Source of the DNA: Pseudoneurospora amorphoporcata | Taxonomy: Eukaryota; Ascomycota; Sordariomycetes; Sordariales; Sordariaceae | Reading direction: 5' to 3' | Assembly (NCBI GenBank): GCA_033297205.1 | Contig: MU859076.1 | Coordinates: forward strand, 124,001-188,000 | DNA length: 64,000 nt | Shown: piece by piece, positions 43,837 through 55,203 of the stretch | Numbering within the stretch: the stretch's first letter is position 1 | Layout: every line of letters starts with the position of its first letter | Notes under the pieces: model-generated | The model's input: the letters and a program-made list of their open reading frames with translations, nothing else | The model's database searches: none | What the model was told of the DNA's origin: nothing | Program-made: the position numbers and the translations under genes

Positions 43837-46800
43837 ATGGCCGACGTCCAAGCCCACAAACCCCATCGGGCTTCCAAAAAGTCCAAGGAGAAGACGGGCT
43901 CCAAGCACACAGGTGGTATGTTTTGATCCGTTTGTTTTCTTTTCCTATCGTTGCCTTTCAGTACTGACCGTCCCTGCAGAAAAGAACCCCAAGGCCTTCG
44001 CCTTCTCCAACCCCGGTAAGCTTGCTAGACAAGCCGCCAGATCCCACGATGTGAGAAGACAGACAGTCCCTCAATCCATCCTTCCATGATCATCAATCGC
44101 TGACTGGTGTATGTCGTCCGACAGATCAAAGAGAAACGCCTCCACGTCCCCGCCATCGACCGCGTCCCCGATGAACCGCCCCCGAGACTCGTTGCCATCG
44201 TTGGCCCCCCCGGTGTGGGAAAGACCACCCTTCTCAAGTCCTTCATTAGAAGATATGCAAAGGAAACCATCCAGGATCCCGTGGGACCTATAACGGTCGT
44301 CACCTCCAAGAAGCAGAGGTTGACGTTTATCGAATGCGCCAACGAACTTGAGGCCATGGTCGACATCGCAAAGGTGGCCGACATTGTCCTCCTGATGATT
44401 GATGGAAACTTCGGATTCGAGATGGAGACTATGGAGTTCCTTAACGTCCTCGCCGCCACCGGTATGCCCGGCAACGTTTTCGGCATCCTCACACATCTCG
44501 ACTTGTTCAGGAAACCCCAGGCACTCAAGGACGCCAAGAAGAGGTTGAAGCACAGGCTTTGGAGCGAACTCTACCAAGGCGCCCACCTTTTCTACCTTTC
44601 CGGTGTTCTCAACGGCCGTTACCCCGATCGCGAAATCCACAACCTCTCCCGCTTCTTGTCCGTCATGAAGAACCCCCGCCCGCTCATCTGGCGCAATACC
44701 CACCCTTATTCCATCATCGACAACTACCGCGACGTCACTCATCCCACCCAGATCGAACAAGACGACAAGTGCGACCGAACGATCGAGCTCTCCGGCTACC
44801 TCCGTGGTACGAACTTCTCCGCCGATGGCCAAAGAGTACATATTGCTGGTTTGGGCGACTTCACACTCAAAGAGATCGAACAATTGCCGGATCCTTGCCC
44901 GACACCCGCTATGGAACAAGCGCTAGCCAAGGCCGCTGGCAAGACTGGCAGGAGGCGACTCGACGAAAAGGACAAGAAGCTTTGGGCGCCCATGGCCGAC
45001 CGCAGCGGCTTGAAGATTACTGGCGACCACATCGTTATCACCAGGGAGAACGGCTTCACATTCGACAAGGATGCCGTGGGGGTCGAGCGTGGTGAAGGAG
45101 AACAGCTTATTATCGATTTGCAGAGCGAGAGGCGCCTCCTCGGTCAGACGGACGAAGGTGTCAAGCTGTTCGCGAGCGGACAAAAGATCAGCCAGCTCCC
45201 TGCCGAGGACGAGGATATCGGAAACACTGGCCGCAAAAGCCGAAGAACCGCCAGACTTGCCGAGGGCGAGAGTGGCAATCCTCCTGAAGACGAGGGCTTC
45301 GAGAGCGGCGAGGACGATGATGAGATGGAGGACGGTTCCGATGTCGAGTCCGAGTTCAATGAGATGAAGTTGGGCAACATGTTCAAAAACCAGGTTGACC
45401 AAGACCAAGAAGACGACATTGCTTTTGCCGACAGTGACTCCGACCTCGGTTCGATATCCGGCGACGAAGACCAAGGATCCGACTTTGACGACGAGGATGA
45501 CGAGGAGGATCCTGAGCTCAAGTGGAAGGACAACATGATGGAGCGCGCAAGTCAACTACACGGAAGGAGGAAACCTTTCCGCGCTGTTGACCTTGCGAGA
45601 TACATGTACGACGAATCGATGGCTCCCACAGAAGCCATCAAGAAATGGGCGGGCCAGGATGAGGAGGAGGATATTGAGGAGGATATCGAAGAGGACGACG
45701 AAACCTTCTTCAAGAGGACTGGCAAGGAGGACAGGGAGGACTCTTGGGAGGATCGTATGATTCCCAAGTTCGACTACGAACAACTAGAGGCCAAGTGGTC
45801 CGACAAGGACGCCGTGGAGGCTCTCCGGAACAAGTTCGCCACCGCCAACCTACTTGACGAGGCTGATGGTGAGGGCGAAGGTGGTTCGGATTTCGAGGGT
45901 CTTGATGACGAAGACGAGGACGACGAAGGTGATGGTGCTTTCGAGGATCTCGAGACAGGGGAGAAGCACGGCGACGATGGGGATGGAGAGGAAGAGGGGG
46001 ACGAAGAGGAGCCGCCAGCAGAAAGCCTAGAAGCCGAGCGTGAGAAGAACGCCCGCCGAAAGGAGGAGCTCAAGCTTCGCTTCGAAGAGGAAGATCGTGA
46101 AGGTTTCAAGAACGACAAGGCGATCGCCAGGCGAGAAGGTGGCAACGATGAGGAGTTTGGAGAGGACGACTGGTATGATGCTCAAAAGGCCATGATCCAG
46201 AAGCAGCTCGACATCAACAAGGCCGAGTACGAAAACCTTGATGAGAGTCAAAGAGTAGCTGTCGAAGGTTACAAGGCTGGCAAGTACGCCAGGATGGTCA
46301 TCGAGGGTGTCCCAGCAGAGTTCGTCAAGAACTTCAGGCCACGGATGCCCATCGTTGTCGGAGGTCTCTCGGCTACGGAGGACAGGTTCGGCTTTGTACA
46401 AGTCAGAATCAAGAAGCACCGTTGGCACAAGAAGATTCTCAAGACGGGAGATCCCCTCATCTTCTCGCTCGGCTGGCGCCGATTCCAGTCCCTTCCCATT
46501 TACTCCATCTCTGATTCACGTACGAGAAACAGAATGTTGAAGTATACTCCGGAGCATATGCACTGCTTCGGTACCTTCTACGGCCCCCTGTGTGCCCCCA
46601 ACACTGGTTTCACATGTTTCCAGTCCTTCTCATCCGCCAACCCCGGATTCCGTATCGCGGCTACCGGTACAGTATTGAGCGTAGACGAGTCTACCGAGAT
46701 CGTCAAGAAGCTTAAGCTGGTATGTTATTCTTTGCTGATTTATTGAACGTGTCAGATGCTAACAATGGTCCAGACTGGTACACCGTACAAGATCTTCAAG

Positions 46801-47505
46801 AACACAGCCTTCATCAAGGACATGTTCAACTCGGCGCTGGAAATCGCCAAATTCGAGGGTGCTTCCATCAAGACCGTCTCGGGTATTCGCGGTCAGATCA
46901 AGCGTGCCCTCGCCAAGCCCGACGGCCACTTCCGTGCCACGTTTGAGGACAAGATCCTGCTCAGCGACATTGTCTTCCTGCGCGCGTGGTACCCCATCAA
47001 GCCGCACCGCTTCTACAACCCGGCCACCAACCTGGTCGGCTGGCAGAGCATGCGCCTGACAGGTGAGGTCCGGCGCGACCAGAACATGGCCACGCCGCTC
47101 GACAAGAACTCGGCGTACCGCAAGATCGAGCGCGAGACCCGTCGGTTCAACCCTCTCCGTGTCCCACGTGCCCTCGCGGCCGAGCTGCCCTTCAAGTCGC
47201 AGATTATCCAAACCAAGAAGCAGAAGAAGGAGACGTACATGCAGAAGCGCGCGGTGGTCGTCCGCGGCGAGGAGAAGAAGGCGCGCGATCTCATGCAGAA
47301 GCTCACGACCATCCGCAAGGAGGTGGTGGAGAAGCGCAAGGCCAAGAAGGCGGAGCAGCACGAAAAGTACAGGAAGAGGCTGGAGGAGGCCGAGGAGCGT
47401 ATCCAGAGCAAGGAGAAGAAGGAGAAGAAGGCCTACTGGGAGAGGGAGGGTAAGAAGCGTGGTCCTAGCGGTGATCAGGGTGGTGGTGGTAAAAGGAGGA
47501 GGTAA
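43837..47505 (+). CDS. bms1: Ribosome biogenesis GTPase Bms1
   Basis: Exons 43837-43915, 43980-44050, 44125-46719 and 46774-47505 give 1158 aa. Introns are 64, 74 and 54 nt (GTATGT, GTGAGA, GTATGT donors). The Lys-rich N-terminus leads to the family motif FAFSNPGKLARQAARS, then KRLHVPAIDR and the P-loop GPPGVGKTT (77-85). The GTPase domain continues with DGNFGFEMETMEFLN and LTHLDLFRK. A long acidic middle section precedes the conserved C-terminus (FGFVQVRIKKHRWHKKIL, FGTFYGPLCAPNTGF, IRGQIKRALAKPDGHFRATF, FLRAWYPIKPHRFYNP) and a basic tail. Bms1 delivers Rcl1 to the nucleolar SSU processome for 18S maturation. The acidic middle contains strings of Asp/Glu, typical of the family. Confidence 0.95.
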
Positions 47506-47968
47506 ATGTTGTTGTTTTGAGACAAAGGGGAAAATAATTGTTTTTGTGTGTCAAGTCATCATCATCATCACCTGGGTTTTTTACTTTTGGGGAGTACCAC
47601 TACTACTACTATTGTATATAGAGAGGCATCATGTCCACATTCCATCGATTCATACCCAGGAAAGAAGAAATTGTTTCCTTTTTGTTACAACTCGCACGAG
47701 CGAAAAGCATCATTGGTTGGTGGGTGGTGGTCCGAAAAGTACTTGGCTTGTGTGTATATAGTGGAAATTGTTAGTGCATACTTGCCACAGCACTTGCCTC
47801 CCCGAGCCGGGCTGTTTGGCTCTGCGGCTCGCTCGGTGTGGTTCCACATTACACGACAACCTCGTTTCGTTTCAGGGCAGCGACACTCACTTTCAACCTT
47901 TTACCTGCCATCTCTCTTCGGCCCAAGCGCGTCCTTACCCATTTCGCACTCAAGCGGTTACCAACAAG
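47506..47968. other. Spacer BMS1 / PflX-like gene
   Basis: 3' flank of BMS1 and 5' region of the next gene. No other gene. Confidence 0.5.
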
Positions 47969-48366
47969 ATGCTTACCCTACACCACCACCACCTCTCATC
48001 ACTCCCCCGAGTCATTCCCCGAGTCCTCCTCCCCACCATAGCCACCAAACGTCTCCTATCATACAAACCTCACATCATCACCACCCCCATCATCACAAAG
48101 TCCCAGTCCCAGTCCCAAAAACGATCCCTCCACCTCGCACCCCCCTTCCTCCTCGACTCCTACGTCCCCCGCTACCTCCAACTCTCTGAAATCGACGCAT
48201 CAAAGAAGCGATCGCAAGCCTACGCCCATCTGGCCAAGTGCAACCTGTGTCCGAGGAAGTGCGGAGTGAATCGCTACGAAGGGACGGGGTGGTGTTTGAT
48301 TGGGGAGAAGGTCAAGGTCAATGTTATTGCGCCGCATTTTGGGGAAGGTGAGTATTTTCTTTACGG

Positions 48367-48414
<48 letters not shown>

Positions 48415-49990
48415 GTTTTCTGGGTATTTTGTGAAGCAGTTTGATTGGTACATGATGATGATGATGATGATATGATGAACGTGATAAGGCGAGGTCTAGT
48501 TTGGTGTTCGGGTATCAGGGTCCGGATGTCCAGCTCTGGTGTTTGGCGGAGACTGATGAGGGATGGGGTTTGGAGTTTGGGTTTATGGCCGAGATGGGTG
48601 AGGCCGTTCGGATTGTTCTTGGTTTTACTGTGGCGGCGGCAAGGGGCAGGGTGATTGGGAGAAAAACGAGGTGGGGGGTATCAAAGAGGAGGGATTGATG
48701 AATGTCATTGGATGGGAATTATCCGTTCTGATGATGAAAGAAGGGGTTCTTGGTTCTTAAGATCAAAAACCGGCAGGGTGGCTTTGGTGGCGTACTCTCT
48801 CTCAGCATCATCATGTAAGGGACGGGAAAATCGATGCAAGTCTGGATTGCTGACTGGAGTCACTGTGATGAACAGAGCCATGCATTCAAGGTCATCATGG
48901 GAGTGGTTCGGTTTTCTTCAGGTGAGCACCTACTGTCACTTTAGCGACTAGTGTCAAGAGAAGTAACATTGGGAGTCTGGGACTGACGACGATGCCATGG
49001 GTTGAAGCATGTGCAACCTCCGCTGCGTCTTCTGCCAAAACCACGACATCTCTCACCAGCGAAACGGCATGGACTTGACGCCCGAAGAGCTGGGTGACTG
49101 GTACATCAAGCTGCAAGAAGTCGGGAATGTGCACAACATCAACCTTATTACCCCTGAGCAGTGAGTCTTCATCACCTACCTACTAACATACTTCTGCCCC
49201 CAGAAACGTACCCCAGATTTGCCATCTCGTATCAATCCATGTACTACCGACACCGGCTATGATCCCGTTCCCCAGATGACACGGCACGGCACATCAAATC
49301 GCCAGAACAAAGGCTGACGTACACATGTTTCTCTTCCCTTTTACGAACCACAGCGTCGTCCCCCAAGTAGCCCTCTCCATCCTGCACGCGCGCTCCCAAG
49401 GCCTGCGCGTCCCCATCATCTACAACACCTCCTCCTACGACTCCTTGGAGTCCTTATCCCTCCTCGACGGCCTGATAGACATTTACCTACCCGACTTCAA
49501 AGTCTGGGAACCGTCCACTTCCAAGCGCCTGCTGAAAGCAGAAGACTACGCCGTCACGGCGCGCGAGTCCATCAAAGCTATGCATGCGCAGGTCGGGGAT
49601 TTGTGTTTTACCGGCGATGGCATCGCCAAAAGTGGAGTGCTCTTGAGGCATTTGGTTATGCCGGGCCTCGAAGAGGAGGGGAAGGAGATTATGAGGTGGT
49701 TGGCGGAGAACGTGAGTAGGGATTTGTTTGTTAATATTATGGAGCAGTATCGGCCGGCTGCGTATGTGGGGAAGGTGAAGGCGAGGAGAAGGGGAAATGT
49801 TAATGGGGATGGAGAAAGAGAGAAAGGAGAAGTAATGGAAGGAGAGGAGGCCAAGAAAGAAGAAAGACGGTATGCCGAGATCAATCGGGCTGTAAACGCA
49901 AAAGAGGTGGAGAGTGTCAGGAAGGCGGCTGAGAGAGCTGGGTTGTGGAGGTTTTGTGATCCGCCTAGGCATGATGGGTTTAACATCTAG
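47969..49990 (+). CDS. PflX-like radical SAM protein
   Basis: Exons 47969-48347, 48876-48921 (46 nt), 49008-49160 and 49354-49990 give 404 aa. Splicing restores PHFGEEPCIQGHHGSG and then SVFFSMCNLRCVFCQN. The radical SAM cysteines are C144, C148 and C151 (CxxxCxxC). An extra motif CNLCPRKCGVNR...GWC at 91-109 is typical of the PflX/COG1313 group, as is PDFKVW later. The basic N-terminus (RVLLPTIATKRLLSYK) may be a mitochondrial presequence. The substrate is unknown; the family resembles pyruvate formate-lyase activases, but no such lyase is visible nearby. A bacterial origin of this fungal family is plausible inference. Intron 1 (528 nt) is unusually long and holds a T45 run. Confidence 0.82.
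48369..48413. repeat. Poly(T) tract, 45 nt, inside intron 1 of the PflX-like gene
   Basis: The homopolymer lies 20 nt after the GTGAGT donor. A short ATG trinucleotide repeat follows at about 48452-48470. Length is likely to be unreliable in assemblies. Confidence 0.85.
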
Positions 49991-51164
49991 ACTACCCAAG
50001 TCTTGACTGCTTGACTAAGCTTTCCATCATCTCTTGATTTTCTCCCTTTGAAAATCATGGAAGACTAGGTGTGAGCTTGCTATTTTCCGTCAGTTTCCCT
50101 TCTAGAATTGTCTTACTCGCACGTGGATTGGTACTACTGTAATAGGGGGCGTCATGAATGATCAAGAGCACATTCCTTCGGCTCTGAACTGGCATCTTCC
50201 GGAGTCGATCTCTGAGAGGAATTCGAATTAGGGAATCAGGGCCGAGCAAACATAAAGCCGCGACTCCTCAGATGTCAAGCCTCACGGACCTGGCTGGCGG
50301 TTGTGTTTGTTTCTCTGAAGGGCCTGACATAAGGCGACTGGCCCTCTCGGGTGTTTTTCCCGATTGAGGGTCAGCCACCAAGTTCCCTTCTTTTGGCATG
50401 TCAAGCCACCGCACGAGGGCGTGTGTTTTTCTTTGTTTATCTTCTGAAAAGGGGGCTTACTCCAACTCACTAGCCGAGCGAACGCCACTCCCTCTCTTCT
50501 CTTTCAAGGGCTAGCCACCAAGAGCCTTGCCTGACCCGGCAAGCAAAAACGCCCTTCTTGTCCAAGGGAGGACTAAGAAACCTAGGATGTCACGGACGTA
50601 TGTGTGATAAGTCGAGTATTGTTCCAAGAAAACCCATGCTTGCCAGGCGAATCAAGGCTCAAGGGGCTTTGTCAGGCAACACGCGGCTGGGTCTGGAAGC
50701 CACGAGGTTCGTTCGAAAAAGCCGGGCTAGACTTGGACCTTGGCCTTGGCGGCTTTTCCGGTGCCGAAGTGATGGGATGGCTTGGATGAATGGCCATAAT
50801 GAAATCATTACCGAGCAGCCAGGATTCCAATCGAATCGGGAAGAGGTGAACGAGAAGGCAAGCGCTTATGGCAAGCCATGGATTCATGGCTTTGGTATAT
50901 GTCCAGCTCGATGAAGCCCGTCTCATGACCATCCAGTGAGGGGTATCTAGCTGACTGAGGAGCTTCTTTGCTGGACTTGATATCCATCCATAAACTGGGA
51001 GCAATTCCTGGAGCAAGTCGCACAAGATCGTCACTCACTTCCCCCCCCCCCCCCCGGTCCCCTTTCTTCATTGATCTATTTTCTGCCTTATCTGTCTCCG
51101 GTCTCTCATCCATACAATATCCCCGTTACTTGCCATACATACATACATACATACATACAACAAG
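49991..51164. other. Spacer with C15 run and CATA microsatellite
   Basis: No gene supported. From about 50933 to 51164 there is no + strand ATG. That stretch holds a C15 run (51041-51055) and a CATA repeat (51134-51158) just before the next start, so it is probably leader. Confidence 0.5.
51134..51158. repeat. CATA microsatellite in the leader of the 51165 gene
   Basis: Six tandem CATA units read directly, ending seven nt before the start codon. Confidence 0.85.
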
Positions 51165-52981
51165 ATGCCGTCCTCAGCCAACAGCGGCCATGGCGAACTA
51201 GCAACCCTAGTAAATGGAAGATCACCAAGCCCAACCATGTCAACAACCACCACTCTCTCACCACCCAGCCCCGTCATGGGAGGCGGAAAACATAATCACC
51301 ATACAAATATCATCTCCCCTGACGCAATGGTAGACGTCAAGTCCAAGATCGAAAAGCTCGCCAACGAGCTAAAGCAGCAACAGAAGCAGCAGCGATGTCG
51401 TCAGCAGTCAAACCAAAACACTCGTCCCCTCCTCCCCCATTTAAACACCGATAGCATTACAACCACCACCAAGACAACCAGACCTGTCCTATCCCCCTTC
51501 TCCCGAGCCAAAAGCATCAGCTCCAGCAGCAATACGCCCATGATCCATCCGCTCCCGGCCCCGTCAGCGGAATCCCAGGCCTCGAACCCACCTCCCGCTC
51601 CCTCTCCGACCTCCACAACGAGCGTTCATACCTCTTGCATAACCTGCAAACCCAAGGCGAGCGCGCCACGAGGTTATACCAGCGGTATGCCCATCTGGAA
51701 GCCAAGAAGGAGGCTTTAGCTTCTTTAACCTGTGCTTCTTCTACCTCTGCCGTTGTCTCTGCGGCCGGTTCTCCTCCTCCTTTGGATGAGAACAAGACGG
51801 GATCGGCTGCAACAGCAACTACTTGTTCTACAAGCACAAGCAGCAAGAAAAAGAAAATCAAAAAGGACCTCTCCCTCCTCCGCAGCCGGATCGCCGAGTC
51901 CACTCAGCAGGAACAGCTGATTATGTTGAGACTCGGAGAAATCCATGTGGAACTGGTGAATAGGGGGCGGTGGGTTATGACGCATCAGCAGCATCAGTGT
52001 CAACAGCAGCAGATGGTGTATTCGCCGATGCCTGGTGTTGTTGAAGGCGGGCAGGGACAGGGACAGGGGTATTTCGGTCATTATCAGTGGCATCAACACC
52101 ACGGCGGCCAGGTTCCTGCTACTCCGACATCTGCTGAATCGTATTCGGACTCTCCTATGGGTGAGGCGGATTACCTTTACACTCCTTCGGTTTTGAGTCC
52201 ATTATCGCCGAGCTTTGTTCCTGGTGGTGGAGGAGGGGTTAGTTTCTTCGATGAGGATATTTGGACCCGACCATCCCAACAGGAACAGCCACAAGACCAC
52301 CTAGCTCCTGAAACTCCTGAACCTGTCACGGAGCACGAAAAAGGCCAGGAACAACATCAGGAGCAAGGAGTGGAGGCAGAAGCAGAAGAAGAAGATGACC
52401 AAACACCCAAGCCCAACCAGGACCATGACTTGGAAGCCGTCCCCCTCTCCGCGGTTACCCCCAAGTTCAACACAGCCGTCAGTACCATCAGCACCACCAC
52501 CACGACGCTCCCCTCCGAGCACCCCGCCACCCCTATCACCCCCAGCAACAGGATCCCATGGGACGAATACCCTTCCGATTCAGAAGACGATGGATCCTTT
52601 GAGAGTTTTGATGGGAGCAGTTTTACGCCTATTGGTGTGACTGCCATCAACCCCCTGGCTTACACGAATCCCTCGATTCATGGCTCGGGGTCTTCTGGGT
52701 CCGGAGCTATTGTGTCTGAGCCTGAGGAGGAGGAGCAGCAGCAGCAGCAGCAGCAAGGAGAAGGAGGATATAACGAAGAAGCAGAGGAGGAAGAAGAAGA
52801 AGAAGAAGCAGAAGGAAGTGACGACTCCGCTTCCGAACCAGGCGATTTACTTTCTGAGCAGCAAAGGAGGACGGTTTCCTTTTCAAGGGGGGAGAGCGAG
52901 GAGTGCAAGGGGAACAGGAGGCTGAGTATGCCCAGCTTGAAGACTCTGTGGCCTGCTGCGCTTGCGGCTGTTGGTGTTTAG
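51165..52981 (+). CDS. Unrecognised low-complexity coiled-coil protein, apparent frameshift near 51570
   Basis: The frame starting at ATG 51165 encodes a Ser/Thr/Pro/Gln-rich N-terminus with a short helix (VDVKSKIEKLANELKQQQ), then runs into low-quality sequence and a stop at 51719. Good protein sequence continues in another frame that opens near 51455: GLEPTSRSLSDLHNERSYLL, a coiled coil (ERATRLYQRYAHLEAKKEAL), a second helix (KKDLSLLRSRIAESTQQEQL), a Gln/Pro-rich part, a Glu-rich tail, and RRLSMPSLKTLWPAALAAVG before the stop at 52981. No GTRAGT-type donor lies near the switch, so a 1-nt deletion in the CCCC at about 51563-51568, a sequencing error or a distant intron could explain it. Family and function unknown. 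Confidence 0.55.
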
Positions 52982-53614
52982 ATGAGGTTGGGAGAAGAAG
53001 AAGAAGAAGAAGAAGGGCGAGGTGCCGGAGATGAGGCCTGACACTGCAATCTAGATTCTTTTGTTGGCGTTGTCGTTTACCTTCCGCAAGGAGTTGGATA
53101 TTCGGGATTGCATTCTTTGGTGGACATTTGTAGCGGAGTTTATGACACTGGCGGAACTTTTATTAAATTCTGGGAAAGGAACGCTATCTCAACGGCGGCA
53201 ACTGGGAAGGATCAATGATAGTCTGGGGGTTCTTGGACTTGCTGGTTTGTATAGGTTTAACGCCGGGTACTATGGTCAACATATTTTGCACAAAAACCTC
53301 AAAATAGCGGGAAGCTGGAATATTTGATCCGGCTGAGGTGTTCATGATTAGGTATATTAAATGTGTGTAGTTGTACGCTTGTAAACAAGCCTTCTGGTGA
53401 CTGAGATGGTATGGCCGGTTGCCTGTCCGTCTCGTCAGCCATGTCGCTTACCGCGTCTCTGATGCGTTGAAATCCTGTATGATCATGATGGTGATAATAT
53501 ATGCGCCGTGTATCCTACTCGGTTGCTCGCTCGCTCGCTCGCTTGCTTCTTGGAAACCCAACCCCATCCAAACGTTTCTGTCTTTCCATTTCCCTTTCTT
53601 TAAAACTTCATTCC
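52982..53614. other. Convergent spacer with GAA and GCTC simple repeats
   Basis: A GAA repeat (52992-53015) directly follows the upstream stop, and CTCG/CTTG repeats lie at 53525-53547. No gene. Confidence 0.55.
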
Positions 53615-54442
53615 TTATTCAAACATGCCGTTTGGGCCATCGTCGAACCCCAACTCCTGTGCTGATGGCTGTCTCCTGTGGCCACCGCGTCCACTGCTAG
53701 GTGGCGGCGGCAAGAAAGCCGCTCCACCTCCAAACCCACCTCCAGCCGACGATGATGGGGGAGGAGGGAGTGAAAAGGCCGACAAAGGAGGCTGTGGATC
53801 ACTACCAAGGTCCGTCGACAAAGGACGGTCTTGTCTCGATCTCCTCCCGAACTTGGTCCCGCTCAAGTTCACGGTGATGGTCTCGCCGTCCTTCAAGCTG
53901 TAATCCTTCTTCTCCTCGGCCTCGTGCTTTTTGGTGGACTTGATCAGGGGCGCGACACCCTCAATCAGGCCCAGGCTCTTCTGCGCCTCCTGCAGGGCCA
54001 CGCCAAAGTCAAAGGCCTCGCTGCGCTCCTCGAAGCCGATGCCCAGCATGGCCTTCTTCCCGGTGTTGGGATCCTGGACGCGCAGGGCAAAGAAGCGGCT
54101 GCTGTCGATGGCGGCCTCGACGACGGCCTGGGTGGTGTAAGGGGCGGCGGCGATCAGGTCGTTTGTGGCGGGGTCCTCGAGCACAATGTCGACCTTGACC
54201 GTGTCCTTCTCTTGCATCTTCTCGGGCGTCTGCGGCGGGATCGAGGTCTCGATGATGCGCACGCGGCCGGTGAAGATGTGGGCCTTGGGGTCGGCGGTCC
54301 AGTCGGCGGCCATGTGGCCCTTGGTCGAGCGCATAGGGGGGATCTGGTAGATATGGACCGACGAGTTGGTGATGTGGAGGATGCGCTGGATGGCGTCGGC
54401 GGGGAGGGGGGCCTGCGTGGCCGGGTCCATGAGGGTCGTCAT
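53615..54442 (-). CDS. NECAP-family adaptin-ear-binding coat-associated protein
   Basis: A single exon gives 275 aa. Residues about 15-180 form the NECAP PH-like domain: ITNSSVHIYQIPPM, KGHMAADW, IFTGRVRIIE, SSRFFALRVQDP, ALGIGF-like MLGIGFEERSEAFDF and VALQEAQK. This is followed by EEKKDYSLKDGETITVNLSG, which is strongly conserved in the family. The last 70 residues are Pro/Gly/Ser-rich. NECAP proteins bind the AP-2 complex and regulate clathrin-coated endocytosis. ATG 54442 fits the family N-terminus, though Met5 could also serve. It is divergent from the eIF2B-alpha gene. Confidence 0.9.
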   Translation of the reverse strand: MTTLMDPATQAPLPADAIQRILHITNSSVHIYQIPPMRSTKGHMAADWTADPKAHIFTGRVRIIETSIPPQTPEKMQEKDTVKVDIVLEDPATNDLIAAAPYTTQAVVEAAIDSSRFFALRVQDPNTGKKAMLGIGFEERSEAFDFGVALQEAQKSLGLIEGVAPLIKSTKKHEAEEKKDYSLKDGETITVNLSGTKFGRRSRQDRPLSTDLGSDPQPPLSAFSLPPPPSSSAGGGFGGGAAFLPPPPSSGRGGHRRQPSAQELGFDDGPNGMFE

Positions 54443-55203
54443 GATATGTTTTGTTGTCGGAGAGTCGTGGTGATTATTTGGAAATGCTTAGTTGCTATGT
54501 CGGCAACTTATAGTCGAGGCGCAACAGAAGCTCAAGGGAGGAAGCCAACATCGCCAACGGGTCCATATGAGTTTCAAATGATAAAGAAAGAGAGGACAAT
54601 GACGGTAAAGGATCCTCCGCTAGACCCCTACGCTAGTAGCTTCACTTTCCCCTTGCTGCCCCTGTTCCAACAGCGGGACGGAAGCCAGGCATCAGCCCCC
54701 CAGGCCCTTGTGTTCCAGCGCTGTAAAAATGTCCCCAGAAGGCCCGTGACTCGGAGCCGCAACAAACCAGCAACAACCCCGCTGGTAGCAGCTGCCGACA
54801 GTGAGCGGGGCACATGAACTGGAAACAAAGGAAGCTTGAGCTTGCCGACGTGCAGTACCTTACACAATGAAAGCGGTGGGCAGTGGCAGAACACTTGTAC
54901 TGGCCGTAATTGGGAATTTGGTACGCATCTTGAGTCATATCAGAGGCTTTCTTCAGAATACACAATATTCTTTCCACACTGCATACAAGATTATTGCTGT
55001 TTACCTAAAACTGTATAATAAATAGTCCCAATTCTCGGAAGCGACAGCCAAAAGCGGAACCTTGTAAAGCTCCTCTCTCCGACTAACACCCCGAACCCTC
55101 CCCACTTGGGCCGAAGCGCAGCAGCAGTGCTTCTTGGGAGGACTTTGTGTACTTCACCTTCACAGCATCAATACACTTCGTCGTCCACAACCCCCTCGTC
55201 AGA
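54443..55203. promoter_or_regulatory. Divergent promoter region NECAP / eIF2B-alpha
   Basis: No ATG occurs on the + strand from at least 54901 to 55203, consistent with a clean eIF2B-alpha leader. No other gene. Confidence 0.45.

Noticed and set aside
53061..53327. 88-codon frame following the 51165-52981 gene
   Set aside because: Lies in 3' flanking sequence without a standard ATG start; no family similarity.
53831..54817. 328-codon + strand frame antisense to NECAP
   Set aside because: Shadow of the NECAP coding strand that runs on into the promoter; no recognisable domain.
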